A stretch of DNA of 34,702 bases. Origin: Halovivax sp. (GTDB lineage Archaea; Halobacteriota; Halobacteria; Halobacteriales; Natrialbaceae). The notes beneath the pieces are model-generated. The model was not told the DNA's origin, searched no databases, and saw only the letters and a program-made list of their open reading frames with translations. Shown one piece after another: positions 22,775 through 30,661 of the stretch. The stretch lies in assembly GCA_007119345.1 (NCBI GenBank), contig SKPV01000211.1:1-34702 (forward strand), read 5' to 3'. The position numbers and the translations under genes are program-made. Numbering within the stretch: the stretch's first letter is position 1; every line of letters begins with the position of its first letter.

Positions 22775-22920
22775 CGGGTGAGAGGAGGCCCGATGGAACG
22801 CGACGGCTACCGGCCGAGCGAGGGTTTGTCGGTGAGCGACGACTGACGGGCGAGCGAGGGGCTATCGGTGAGCGACGGCTACGGACCGAGCGACGGTCGC
22901 CGGAGGTGAGCGACGGATGA
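22742..22920. repeat. Tandem copies of the GT2 gene's 3' end
   Basis: The final codons of the GT2 gene (ANEGLVVSDE, stop) recur downstream as ASEGLSVSD-type copies at about 22816-22850 and 22850-22884, the first with its own in-frame stop. A last fragment, GGTGAGCGACGGATGAGG, runs into the next gene's start. The shared core is GAGCGAGGG followed by GGTGAGCGACG. Confidence 0.75.
22902..22909 (+). promoter_or_regulatory. Strong Shine-Dalgarno sequence for the DUF354 gene
   Basis: GGAGGTGA is a perfect match to the 3' end of 16S rRNA, seven bases before ATG 22917. It fixes that start and supports co-transcription with GT2, since leadered, internal operon genes are where haloarchaea use such sites. 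It lies inside the repeat region. Confidence 0.75.
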
Positions 22921-23990
22921 GGATCGTCGTGACGATCCAGCACCCGGCGCACGTCCACTTCTACCGCCACGCGATCGATCAGCTCGAGGCGGACGGTCAC
23001 GACGTCTTCGTGTTCGCCAGGGAGAACGACGTCGCCGTCCCGCTGCTCGAAGCGTACGATATCCCGCACGAGGTTCTGGCCGGCCCGCAGCGATCGCTCG
23101 CGGGGCTCGCACGGGTGCAGTTGACGTACGAGCTTCGGTTGTTGGGACGCGCTCGACGGATCGACCCCGACGTCATGACGGCCATCGGCGGCGTCGCCGT
23201 CTCCCACGTCGCGCCCCTGGTCGGCGCCCGGAGCGTCGTCTTCGTGGACAACGAGGGCATCACCTCTCACCGGCTGATGGCGCCGTTCGCCGACGCGATC
23301 GCCACGCCCCGGAACTTCGAGGACGACTTCGGCGACGCGCACGTGCGCTACGACGGCTTCCAGGAGCTCGCGTACCTTCACCCCGATCGATTCGATCCCT
23401 CGCCCGACCGACTCCGCGAGTTCGGGGTCGATCCGGACGAACGGTACTTCTTTTGCCGATTCAAGACGTGGGACGCGCTACACGACGTCGGAGAGGGTGG
23501 GCTCTCGATCGACGGCAAGCGGGAACTGGTCTCGCTGCTCGCCGACCGCGGTTCGGTCTACATCTCGAGCTCGGACGAATTGCCCCCTGATCTCGAACGG
23601 TACCGGTCGCCAGTCCCGCCGACGGCGGCGCACGATCTGCTCTACTACGCGGACTGCTACGTCGGCGATTCGGCGACGATGGCGACCGAGGCCGCCCTCC
23701 TGGGGACGCCCGCCGTCCGCGTGCAGTCGTTCGCCGGCGACGGCGACATGAGTAACTTTCGCCTCCTCGAAGAGGAGTACGGACTGCTCCGGTCGACGGC
23801 CGACGAGCGCGAGGCCATCGACCTCGTCGAGGAGCTGGCGTCGGATCCGACGGCCACCGACCGCTGGGCCGACCGGCGCCAACGGCTGACGGCCGAAAAG
23901 GTGGACGTCACGTCGTACGTGGTCGAACTACTGACGGGAGCCGGAACGTCGCGGCCGACCGAGCGTCGCGTGGCCGCTCCCGAACCCTAG
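22917..23990 (+). CDS. DUF354 GT-B-fold glycosyltransferase-like protein
   Basis: 357 residues. The protein starts MRIVVTIQHPAHVHFYRHAI and continues with GHDVFVFARENDVAVPLLEA, the classic opening of DUF354, a GT-B-fold family related to UDP-GlcNAc 2-epimerase and MurG. Later marks are RIDPDVMTAIGGVAVSHVAP, FVDNEGITSHRLMAPFADAI, RYFFCRFKTWDALHD and YYADCYVGDSATMATEAALL, where the C-terminal domain binds the sugar nucleotide. DUF354 genes usually sit in archaeal exopolysaccharide or glycosylation clusters beside a GT2 and an ATP-grasp gene, as here. The exact donor sugar cannot be read from sequence. It ends in a short Arg/Pro tail and converges on the recombinase gene. Confidence 0.88.
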   Translation: MRIVVTIQHPAHVHFYRHAIDQLEADGHDVFVFARENDVAVPLLEAYDIPHEVLAGPQRSLAGLARVQLTYELRLLGRARRIDPDVMTAIGGVAVSHVAPLVGARSVVFVDNEGITSHRLMAPFADAIATPRNFEDDFGDAHVRYDGFQELAYLHPDRFDPSPDRLREFGVDPDERYFFCRFKTWDALHDVGEGGLSIDGKRELVSLLADRGSVYISSSDELPPDLERYRSPVPPTAAHDLLYYADCYVGDSATMATEAALLGTPAVRVQSFAGDGDMSNFRLLEEEYGLLRSTADEREAIDLVEELASDPTATDRWADRRQRLTAEKVDVTSYVVELLTGAGTSRPTERRVAAPEP

Positions 23991-24029
23991 ATCGCGCCCG
24001 GTCGGGGTGGTTATTCGGGCTCTGTCGAG

Positions 24030-24074
24030 CGTCGGCCTGGACGAACGGTCCCCCATCGTCGGCCTGGACGAACG
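24030..24074. repeat. Two 18-nt copies, 27-nt period, between convergent genes
   Basis: CGTCGGCCTGGACGAACG occurs perfectly at 24030-24047 and 24057-24074. The second copy lies one base from the stop of the recombinase gene at 24076. Confidence 0.85.
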
Positions 24075-24075
24075 C

Positions 24076-25152
24076 TCACTCGTCGTCGTGTGTCGGCTCG
24101 TCTTCGACCGCGACGAGCGATTGCTCTCGCGCCTCGCGCAGGGCGGTCTGCGGGCTGGTCGCGGCTCGTCGGTCGACGTCATCCTCGAGGCCCCGCCTGG
24201 CGCCGCCGGGTTTCAGGTACTCGCCGTCGAGATCGACGTCCGCCCCGTCGCACAGTCGTCGGAGAATGGTCCGCGCACCTTCGGTGGTGATCGCCGGCGG
24301 CGCGATCGAGTGCTCGCGGGCCACTTCGATCGCGGTCGCGTCGGCGAGCAAGCCTTCGATCGTCGGTTCCTCGAGTCCCCGCTCTCTCAGCGTCGAACGG
24401 ACGGTGGCCGCGATCGACGGCGCGTGACGGGTCGGGAACAGCGGCCAGTCGGTCGTCGGCGGGTCGAGCGCGACCCGGTACCGTCGCAACGGCGTCCGCG
24501 CGGCGGCCGGAAGCGCCACGTCCTCAAGCCGCCGAGATCGACCGAGCACCCTGAGCGTGCCCGCGTAGAAGTCCACGTCGCCCCACGTCGCCCCCGTCCG
24601 GCGCTCGTCCTCGGGGACGCGAAACAGCTCGCCGCCGCGGACGCCCGCGTGGGCCAGCACGGCGACCATCGCGTGCTCTCGCAACCTCGCGAGGCGCTCT
24701 TCGTGGTCCTCGTCGACGTCGTTCGCCCGACGACGGACGTACGATTCGAGCTCTCGGCGGGCTTCGGTCGACCACTCCGTCGAGTCGTCCGAGGCGTCCA
24801 CGGTGGGGAGCGCGGCGGCCGCAACTCGGCTCTCGGCCGGATTTTCCGGGAGCAACTCCGCTTGCTCGCACCACGACAGAAAGGCTCGAACGACCGCGAA
24901 GTAGGTTCGTGCCGTCGACGCGGCGTACTCTCCCCTGCCGGCTCGGACCCGTAACTCCCTCGCGTACGCTTCCATGTGATCGGCCTCGAGTTCTTCCAGC
25001 GACGACACGTCGTGTTCGTCCACGAGCCAGCGCTCCCACCGGCCGAGGATCGACGCCGCGTTCGAGGCGTACGTTCCCCCGCCGGACCCGGACGAATCGC
25101 CCACGGACTTTCGTTCGAGATACCGATCGGCGGCGTCCGCGATGGGGATCAC
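24076..25152 (-). CDS. Tyrosine recombinase homologue lacking catalytic residues
   Basis: 358 residues from GTG at 25152 (IPIADAADRYLERKSVGDSS); the open frame further upstream reads as arginine-rich nonsense. An N-terminal SAM-like core-binding domain (NAASILGRWERWLVDEHDVS and STARTYFAVVRAFLSWCEQA) precedes the catalytic fold. The first arginine is present in LAHAGVRGGELFRVPED (about residue 171). The second box, normally K-P-H-G-A-R-R-G in haloarchaeal integrases, reads LKPGGARRG (about 317), so the histidine is gone. The region that should hold A-L-R-H and the tyrosine nucleophile reads TALREAREQSLVAVEDE. No tyrosine follows, so strand cleavage is not expected. It may be a domesticated DNA-binding protein or a decaying integrase. 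No att site or IS end was seen nearby. Confidence 0.8.
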   Translation of the reverse strand: MIPIADAADRYLERKSVGDSSGSGGGTYASNAASILGRWERWLVDEHDVSSLEELEADHMEAYARELRVRAGRGEYAASTARTYFAVVRAFLSWCEQAELLPENPAESRVAAAALPTVDASDDSTEWSTEARRELESYVRRRANDVDEDHEERLARLREHAMVAVLAHAGVRGGELFRVPEDERRTGATWGDVDFYAGTLRVLGRSRRLEDVALPAAARTPLRRYRVALDPPTTDWPLFPTRHAPSIAATVRSTLRERGLEEPTIEGLLADATAIEVAREHSIAPPAITTEGARTILRRLCDGADVDLDGEYLKPGGARRGLEDDVDRRAATSPQTALREAREQSLVAVEDEPTHDDE

Positions 25153-25431
25153 GCACCGACCACCCGGCCGGGCGTCGAGCGTTGGGACGGACGTCGGTCG
25201 ATCCGCCCGGTCTGGGGCGCGCCGGCATTCGAGCGCGACTCGCGACGCCGAACGGTGCGGATCCAGCGAGGCATTCGTTCGGCGGGACTCCCTCCAGGGC
25301 CGTAAATCTAGCTCTCGGGACGGATCCGGGACGGAACTCGTCCCTCGGTACGCAGTCCGGTTGTGACCCACCTCGCTGGATCGTCTTGCTGGCCCGTCCG
25401 TCGACGTCGGACGACTGACGACGGGTTCGCG

Positions 25432-27408
25432 TCACTCCTCGACTACGACCCCGCCGAGCGAGGAGTCTCGGTACGAGACCGACACGTGTCGTAGGTCCGG
25501 GACGTCGAGGCCCACCTCGTCCCCCGGTTCGAGCGGATCGTCCACCGACGCCTCGACGTCGATCTCCCGCTCTTCGTGGTTCTCGTTCCACGCCGTAATC
25601 TCGAGGTCGTCGAGGGTGAGGTCCGGTCCGTCGACGTATTCGAGGGTCTCGTCGTCCGCAGAGAGTGCGAACTCCGCGTCGGGAACGGCGCTGGCGAACC
25701 CGACGGTCGCCTCTCGCCACGCCACTACGACGTGGTCCCCGAACTCGACGTCCGAGAGCGTGACGCTCACCTCGTCCTCGACGACGTCGGTCTCGTCCGA
25801 GAACTGTCCGTCGGCCGGACGCGCGTCGTCGCCCCGGCCGATCTCGATCGCGTAGCCGTCCGCGGAGCGGGTCCGGTCGACGGACAGGGTGACGTCGAGA
25901 GTACCGTCCTCGAAGTGGTACGTGGACTCGATCCGTCCCGGTGGCCGGACCTCGTGCCAGGCCACGGCGTCGAATTCGTCGTCGCTTCCGTACGAGACGT
26001 AGACGGACTGTCCGCGCTCGGCGTCGATCGTCGCGGTCGATCCGTCGGAGACCTGCTCGCCGGCCCACGGTCGATCGAGCTCGTCCGGTCCCTCGTCCTC
26101 TCGTTCGTGGCGTCGTCGGTGGTCCCCGTCGACGCGCGCGACGTGAAGTTCGTCGCCGTCCAGTTCGTACTCGTCGACGTACTCGATCGTCAGCCGCGTC
26201 GCGTCCTCGTCGAACTCGAACTCGAACTGCAGATTCCCGAGCAGCGTCGTTCCAGAACTGCTCGAGCCGAACGCGTGTTCGTGGCGCAGTTGCACGCTCG
26301 TGTTGGGCTCGACGTCGTTCGTCTCGATCTGCAGGCGGTCACCCTCGGCGATCTCCGAGGCGCCGTTCGCCCAGACGTCTGGATCGTACGTCTCGTCGTT
26401 CACGGTGAGTTCGAGCTCTTCGATCGGCGTCGGATCGCCGTCCCGGACCTCCAGCTCGACCACGTCCTCGTCCAGGTCGATCCGGCCGTCCGCGGCGCCG
26501 ATGCGGGGGCTCTGGTGATCGTCCTGTTCGCGGACCTCGCGAAGGTCGACCTCGATCGTGGCCGCGATCGTCGCGCCGTCGATTTCGACGTCCGGGCCTT
26601 CGCGGCCTCCCAGGTCGCCGAACCAGCCCCCATCGGCGTCGGCCAGTGCCGTCGCGAGCGTTTCGTCGGGGACGTCCTCGTCCGTGCATTCGAGGATCTC
26701 CGCGACTTCGAGCGTGTCCTCGTCGACCGCGGTCGTGGTCCTCGCCCAGTATCGGACGTCGTCGGGGTCGACGTCGAGTTCGTCCGTCAGTTCGTCGGTC
26801 TGCAGCGAGACCCGGAATGCATCGGCGTGGCCGAGCGCGTCGCTGGCGTGTTCGACCGCTTCGATCTCCGCGATCAGTCGATCGTCTTTCGACTCGATCG
26901 CGCCGAACGCCCCTTCGGCGAGTTCCTCCTCGGAGGCCGCGACCAGCACGTCGTCTTCGACCGCGACGTAATCGTCTTCGCCGGCCGATTCGTCCACGTA
27001 GAGATCGTAATCGTCGCGATCTTCGAGGTGCGTCAGGTCGTCGTCCGCATCCGGATCGAACGAGCCGATCGCGACCGATACGAATCCATCCATCCCGTAC
27101 TCGTCGCCGATGGCGGTCGCGACGCGGGACGGGTCGTACGCTTCCTCGTCGTCGGGGTGGACGATCCACAGTTCGAACGCCGCGGCTTCTTCTTCCTCGA
27201 GGACGCTCATCGCCTCGACGTCGGTGACCCACAACCAGGCCGGGTCGTCGAACTCCGCGGGGAGAGACTCCAATACGGTTTCGAAACGATCGTCGTCCGG
27301 GACGATTTCGTCATCACCACCGTCGTCGAGCGAGAGGCAGCCGGCAGCGGCGAGGAGGGCGGTCGATCCGGCGGCACCGATCAGGGTTCGGCGGGAGGGC
27401 TCCTGCAT
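25432..27408 (-). CDS. Large acidic Tat lipoprotein with pilin-like beta domains
   Basis: 658 residues. The signal peptide has a twin-arginine motif (SRRTLIG) and a lipobox ending AAAGC, so Cys24 should carry the lipid and the protein hangs outside the membrane. The mature chain is extremely acidic. About residues 40-330 form an alpha/beta region with repeated DE-rich stretches (ELWIVHPDDEEAYDPSRVAT, FVSVAIGSFDPDADDDLTHL). Residues 335-430 look like the beta-sandwich seen at the C-terminus of haloarchaeal type IV pilins (IEELELTVNDE, RLQIETNDVEPNTSVQLRHE). Further beta-rich modules follow. I recognise no enzyme motif. A surface-adhesion or protein-interaction role is inferred. ATG 27408 is supported by an AT-rich promoter about 30 nt upstream. 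Confidence 0.75.
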   Translation of the reverse strand: MQEPSRRTLIGAAGSTALLAAAGCLSLDDGGDDEIVPDDDRFETVLESLPAEFDDPAWLWVTDVEAMSVLEEEEAAAFELWIVHPDDEEAYDPSRVATAIGDEYGMDGFVSVAIGSFDPDADDDLTHLEDRDDYDLYVDESAGEDDYVAVEDDVLVAASEEELAEGAFGAIESKDDRLIAEIEAVEHASDALGHADAFRVSLQTDELTDELDVDPDDVRYWARTTTAVDEDTLEVAEILECTDEDVPDETLATALADADGGWFGDLGGREGPDVEIDGATIAATIEVDLREVREQDDHQSPRIGAADGRIDLDEDVVELEVRDGDPTPIEELELTVNDETYDPDVWANGASEIAEGDRLQIETNDVEPNTSVQLRHEHAFGSSSSGTTLLGNLQFEFEFDEDATRLTIEYVDEYELDGDELHVARVDGDHRRRHEREDEGPDELDRPWAGEQVSDGSTATIDAERGQSVYVSYGSDDEFDAVAWHEVRPPGRIESTYHFEDGTLDVTLSVDRTRSADGYAIEIGRGDDARPADGQFSDETDVVEDEVSVTLSDVEFGDHVVVAWREATVGFASAVPDAEFALSADDETLEYVDGPDLTLDDLEITAWNENHEEREIDVEASVDDPLEPGDEVGLDVPDLRHVSVSYRDSSLGGVVVEE

Positions 27409-27451
27409 GCGCCGACGATAATTTCCGGCCGAAAAAGTAATTTTCTATTAC

Positions 27452-27467
27452 GTTATCCTGAGGTAAC
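27452..27467. promoter_or_regulatory. Imperfect palindrome upstream of the lipoprotein promoter
   Basis: GTTATCCTGAGGTAAC is a 16-nt near-palindrome with the half-site GTTAYC. It sits just upstream of the AT-rich block (27434-27450, AAAAGTAATTTTCTATT) that should hold the lipoprotein's TATA box. Position suggests an operator, but no binding protein is known. Confidence 0.4.
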
Positions 27468-27500
27468 AGTTAGCGAGCGTCTATCAGGCGACCGCGGCCG

Positions 27501-28949
27501 TCAGTCGTCGGCACTCGCCGCCGAGGGCCGATACGAGCGGCTGATAACCTTCCACTTGCCGGTCGCGAAGCGGTAGTAGTTGATCGCGGCCGGAATCGCG
27601 GTTTCCGCGATGAAGGCCAGATAGAGCCCGTACAGGCCGAGCGGCGTCGTCGCCCCGAGGTACGCGAGCGGGATGGCGCCGCCGAACATGCCGAGGAACT
27701 GTCCGTAAAACGGCCAGCTGGTGTCCCCGGCGGCGTTCAGTGCCCCCTCCGCCGCGCCGGCGATTCCGCGAACGAGGATGGCGAAGCAGGCGACTTGCAC
27801 GAGTGTGACGGCGACCGGGACGGAGAGTTCGCCCGGATCGTCGACGAATGCGAGGGTGATGGGTTCGGCGAAGACGAAGACGATCGCCGCCGAGACCGCG
27901 TAGACGGCCACGGAGAAGCGGACGATCTCGCGACCGTACCGTTCGGCGGTCCGCTCGTCGTTCGCGCCCAGTTCCTGGCCGACGAGGCTCGACGCGGCCA
28001 GGCTGAACCCCCAGCCGGGCGTGTTCATGAGCGCCCAGACGCGCCGCGCGATGACGTACGCGGAAGCGACGTCCGTCCCGAACATGTCGACGATCGAAAG
28101 CAGCGGGATCTCGGCGATCGTCCAGACGAGGTTGCGGCCGAACACGGGGACGCCGATCTCGACGAGCGACCGACACACCGCCAGGTCGGCGTACGTCCCG
28201 AAGGGTTCGACCGTCACGTCCATGTCCGGCACGCCGGGGAAGCGCCCGGTGACGAGCAAGGTCCCGAACGCGGCCGTCACGAGCACGTTCGCGAGCACGG
28301 TCCCGATGGCGGCCCCCACCACGCCCATTCCCACGACGAAGATGAGAACCGCGTTGATCCCGATATTGGCGACGGCGCCGCCCGCCCGGATGACCATCGG
28401 CGTCCAGGCGTCGTCCATGCCGACGAACGTGCGACTGCCGATCAGGTTCAAGCCGGCGAACGGGACGCCGAACGCGACCACCGCCAAGTACGCGGCTCCG
28501 AGCTCGATCACCTCGGGATCGTTACTGATGATCGAGATGAGTTCCGTCGAGAACGTCGCGAAGAACGCGGCGAGGGGAACGCTGACCAGCAGGACGAGCA
28601 GTACGCTCGAACGGATCGCCTGGCCGAGTTCGTCGAATCGTCCGGCGCCGTACCGCTGGGAGACCAGCGCGATCGTCCCGCCCGCGACGCCGCCGCCGAC
28701 CGTAAAGGCGAGGCCCCAGAACGGTCCCGCGAAGCCGACCCCGGCGATCGCGGCGGAGCCGACGGCGATTCCGACCATCGCCACGTCGACCGCGCTCTTC
28801 GACATCCGGGCCAGCCCGGTGACGATCCGCGGCCACGCGAGATCGGTCGTCCGGCGCGCTCGCTCCCGGTCGATCAGACCCAGCCTGGCGAGGCCGAGGC
28901 CGACCCAGAGGATGACGAGCCGTATCGGGTTCGGCGGTCGCGGGGCCAC
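27501..28949 (-). CDS. MATE-family efflux transporter
   Basis: 482 residues from GTG at 28949, with a TTTTAGAA element about 33 nt upstream. Twelve membrane helices form two six-helix halves, each beginning with the paired pattern of the MATE/DinF family: ARMSKSAVDVAMVGIAVGSA then FGLNLIGSRTFVG-like turns in half one, and FGRNLVWTIAEIPLLSIVDM then VWALMNTPGWGFSLAASSLV in half two. It exports cationic drugs or metabolites using Na+ or H+. In an Mrp-dependent halophile a Na+ gradient would be available. It lies in an area of surface-glycan genes, so a lipid-linked substrate cannot be excluded, although the sequence is MATE rather than MVF or Wzx. The last 20 residues form a cationic tail (KWKVISRSYRPSAASADD). 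Confidence 0.93.
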   Translation of the reverse strand: MAPRPPNPIRLVILWVGLGLARLGLIDRERARRTTDLAWPRIVTGLARMSKSAVDVAMVGIAVGSAAIAGVGFAGPFWGLAFTVGGGVAGGTIALVSQRYGAGRFDELGQAIRSSVLLVLLVSVPLAAFFATFSTELISIISNDPEVIELGAAYLAVVAFGVPFAGLNLIGSRTFVGMDDAWTPMVIRAGGAVANIGINAVLIFVVGMGVVGAAIGTVLANVLVTAAFGTLLVTGRFPGVPDMDVTVEPFGTYADLAVCRSLVEIGVPVFGRNLVWTIAEIPLLSIVDMFGTDVASAYVIARRVWALMNTPGWGFSLAASSLVGQELGANDERTAERYGREIVRFSVAVYAVSAAIVFVFAEPITLAFVDDPGELSVPVAVTLVQVACFAILVRGIAGAAEGALNAAGDTSWPFYGQFLGMFGGAIPLAYLGATTPLGLYGLYLAFIAETAIPAAINYYRFATGKWKVISRSYRPSAASADD

Positions 28950-29232
28950 GAGAACTGCGCCAAGGTTTCCGTCCCGTTCTAAAAGGCCTTCCCGACCCGG
29001 CAGCGCCGACCGGTTTTCGAAACGTAACCCACGGTTCGGTCCAACACGGCACGTGATCTCTCCGGTCCGTACAATCGATGCGGACGCTGGGGGCGGTTTC
29101 GGACTCGAAACCCTCGAGCCGGCGGTCCCACCGGCGGAACCGGAACTGATTACTCCGTCGTCGGAAGTCTCGACTCAGAAACGATGACGGCGGTAGTCGA
29201 AGCGCTCACATTGAGTCTCGGTTTCGACCGAT

Positions 29233-29541
29233 TCAGCGATTCTCCCGCTGGTGTACTTTGTTCAGCTCGATCAACAGCCTGAAAATCGCCTTCACGAGGT
29301 TCGAGTCGACGTCGAATCTGTCGGCGTTCTCGCCGGCGCGCTCCATCACGCGTTCTTCTTGCTGTTCGTCCGTGGTCGGGAGGTCTTCTGCCTCCTTGAC
29401 CTGGGCGATCGTGTCGGCGACGTACGTTCGACGCGCGATCAGCTGGACGATGTCGTGATCGATCTCGCGGATCTCCTCGCGGAGCTCGTCCAGGTCCATC
29501 TCCTCTGCGGTTCCGTCTCTGGGTCCGGTCTCTCCTGTCAT
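29233..29541 (-). CDS. aroQ: Chorismate mutase, AroQ type
   Basis: 102 residues from ATG at 29541. It is a single all-helical AroQ domain: DLDELREEIREIDHDIVQLI, then RRTYVADTIAQVKEAEDLPT, then ERVMERAGENADRF and the final helix VKAIFRLLIELNKVHQREN. The conserved Arg of helix 1, the R-R before Y-V-A and the Lys of QVK build the active site of the intertwined dimer. It turns chorismate into prephenate, the first step towards Phe and Tyr. The start overlaps the shikimate kinase stop by four bases (ATGA), so the two are translated from one mRNA. The 283-base spacer downstream holds no gene. Confidence 0.95.
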   Translation of the reverse strand: MTGETGPRDGTAEEMDLDELREEIREIDHDIVQLIARRTYVADTIAQVKEAEDLPTTDEQQEERVMERAGENADRFDVDSNLVKAIFRLLIELNKVHQRENR

Positions 29542-30416
29542 CGTGGTGTCGTCCCTTCCGTTCTGGTTCGGGTTCGCCGCACCGCGCCGGGCCTGCGCTC
29601 CCAGCGTTCCCGGACCGGATCGAGGTTCGACTCGGTCCCGACGGCCACGTAGCTCGGGCCGGTTCCCGAGAGCGAGGCGCCGTCGGCCGCCGGTAGTGCG
29701 TCGACGATCGGGTCGGTCGGATACGTCAGGGCGGCGCAGAACGCGAAGCCGTTGACCGTCATCGCCTCGCCGTAGCGTCCGTCGAGCGCGAGCTCTTCGA
29801 CGAGGTCCGCCATCGGCGCGATCCGTTCGCAAGCGGCGACGTCGGCGTCGGCGCTGAACGCCCGCTCCGGCGGCGTGTAGACCAGTACGTCCCAGTCGAC
29901 CGCGTCCCGGGCGAGCAGCTCGTCCGCCCGGTTGTCGGTGACGGTGACCCCGCCGAGCATGCTCGCCGACGCGTCGTCGAACGCGCCGGTGACGGTCACG
30001 CCGGCGTCTCGGGCCGCCTCGACGCCGACCCGACAGGCGTCGACCGGATCGACCGCGTCGCCGAGGCCGAGCGCGTCGAGCGTCGCGACGACCGTCGCGT
30101 TGGCGGCCGCGCTGGAACTCTTCAGCCCCGCCGCCATCGGCACCTCGCTTTCGGTGCGTACCGTCGCGCCGGTCGATTCCGGGTCGCGGCCGGCCTCCTC
30201 GGCGTACCGCTCGATCGTCAGCGCCCCACAGCGTTCGATCAGCGCGGCGTCGGCATCGGGCGCGTCCGCGATCTCCCCGTCGACGTCGCCGTCGCCGTCG
30301 TCGTCGAGCTCGACGCTCGCGGTCGTCTCGAGGTCGATGGCGAACGCCGATCCGCGGCCGGTCGCGAGCGCGTTGAGGACGGTTCCGGCGGCGGGGGCGA
30401 CGGCCCGGCCTTCCAT
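29538..30416 (-). CDS. aroK: Shikimate kinase, archaeal GHMP type
   Basis: 292 residues. It is the archaeal GHMP-kinase version, unrelated to bacterial AroK. It opens with EGRAVAPAAGTVLNALATGR and has the ATP-binding glycine/serine loop VPMAAGLKSSSAAANATVVA (about 92-111), ARDAGVTVTGAFDDASASML with the catalytic Asp region, and the C-terminal LSGTGPSYVAVG loop. It phosphorylates shikimate on the way to chorismate. An acidic insert (DDDGDGDVDGEIADAPD, about 38-54) is a halophilic addition. It is the first gene of the aroK-aroQ pair; ATG 30416 has a weak TATA-like element about 26 nt upstream. Confidence 0.95.
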   Translation of the reverse strand: MEGRAVAPAAGTVLNALATGRGSAFAIDLETTASVELDDDGDGDVDGEIADAPDADAALIERCGALTIERYAEEAGRDPESTGATVRTESEVPMAAGLKSSSAAANATVVATLDALGLGDAVDPVDACRVGVEAARDAGVTVTGAFDDASASMLGGVTVTDNRADELLARDAVDWDVLVYTPPERAFSADADVAACERIAPMADLVEELALDGRYGEAMTVNGFAFCAALTYPTDPIVDALPAADGASLSGTGPSYVAVGTESNLDPVRERWERRPGAVRRTRTRTEGTTPR

Positions 30417-30494
30417 GGCCGTACTCCGTCCAGGGGGTACTTACGGCTGGCGGTGTGGGCAGAATCCCTGGTCATCGCCCGCGGGAGCGACGCG

Positions 30495-30596
30495 TCCGGT
30501 GGCGTCGGCGCGCTCGTGTTCGGTGGCGTCGGCGTCCTCTCGAGTTGGCGACGTCGGCGCGCTCTCATATCCGGAGGCGTCGGCGCACGCTCGGGT
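30495..30596. repeat. 25-26 nt degenerate tandem repeat, four copies
   Basis: The core GGCGWCGTCGGCGC-type element recurs in units starting at 30495, 30520, 30545 and 30571, each holding G-C-G-(A/T)-CGTCGGCG followed by a CTC-rich stretch. The array lies downstream of the NodB lipoprotein's 3' end and upstream of aroK. Confidence 0.6.
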
Positions 30597-30661
30597 TCGA
30601 AGGCACCAGAGCGCGCCCGCGGCGGGTTTCGAGACAGCCGCTCACTCTCTCGACAACCGCG

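Noticed and set aside
24076..25152. Integrated element or provirus suggested by the recombinase
   Set aside because: There is no tRNA target, att duplication, replication or structural gene nearby, and the recombinase lacks catalytic residues.
25576..27576. 666-codon plus-strand open frame opposite the lipoprotein
   Set aside because: It mirrors the codon pattern of the lipoprotein (Val/Arg/Asp-rich antisense). The minus-strand frame has a Tat signal, lipobox and acidic composition.
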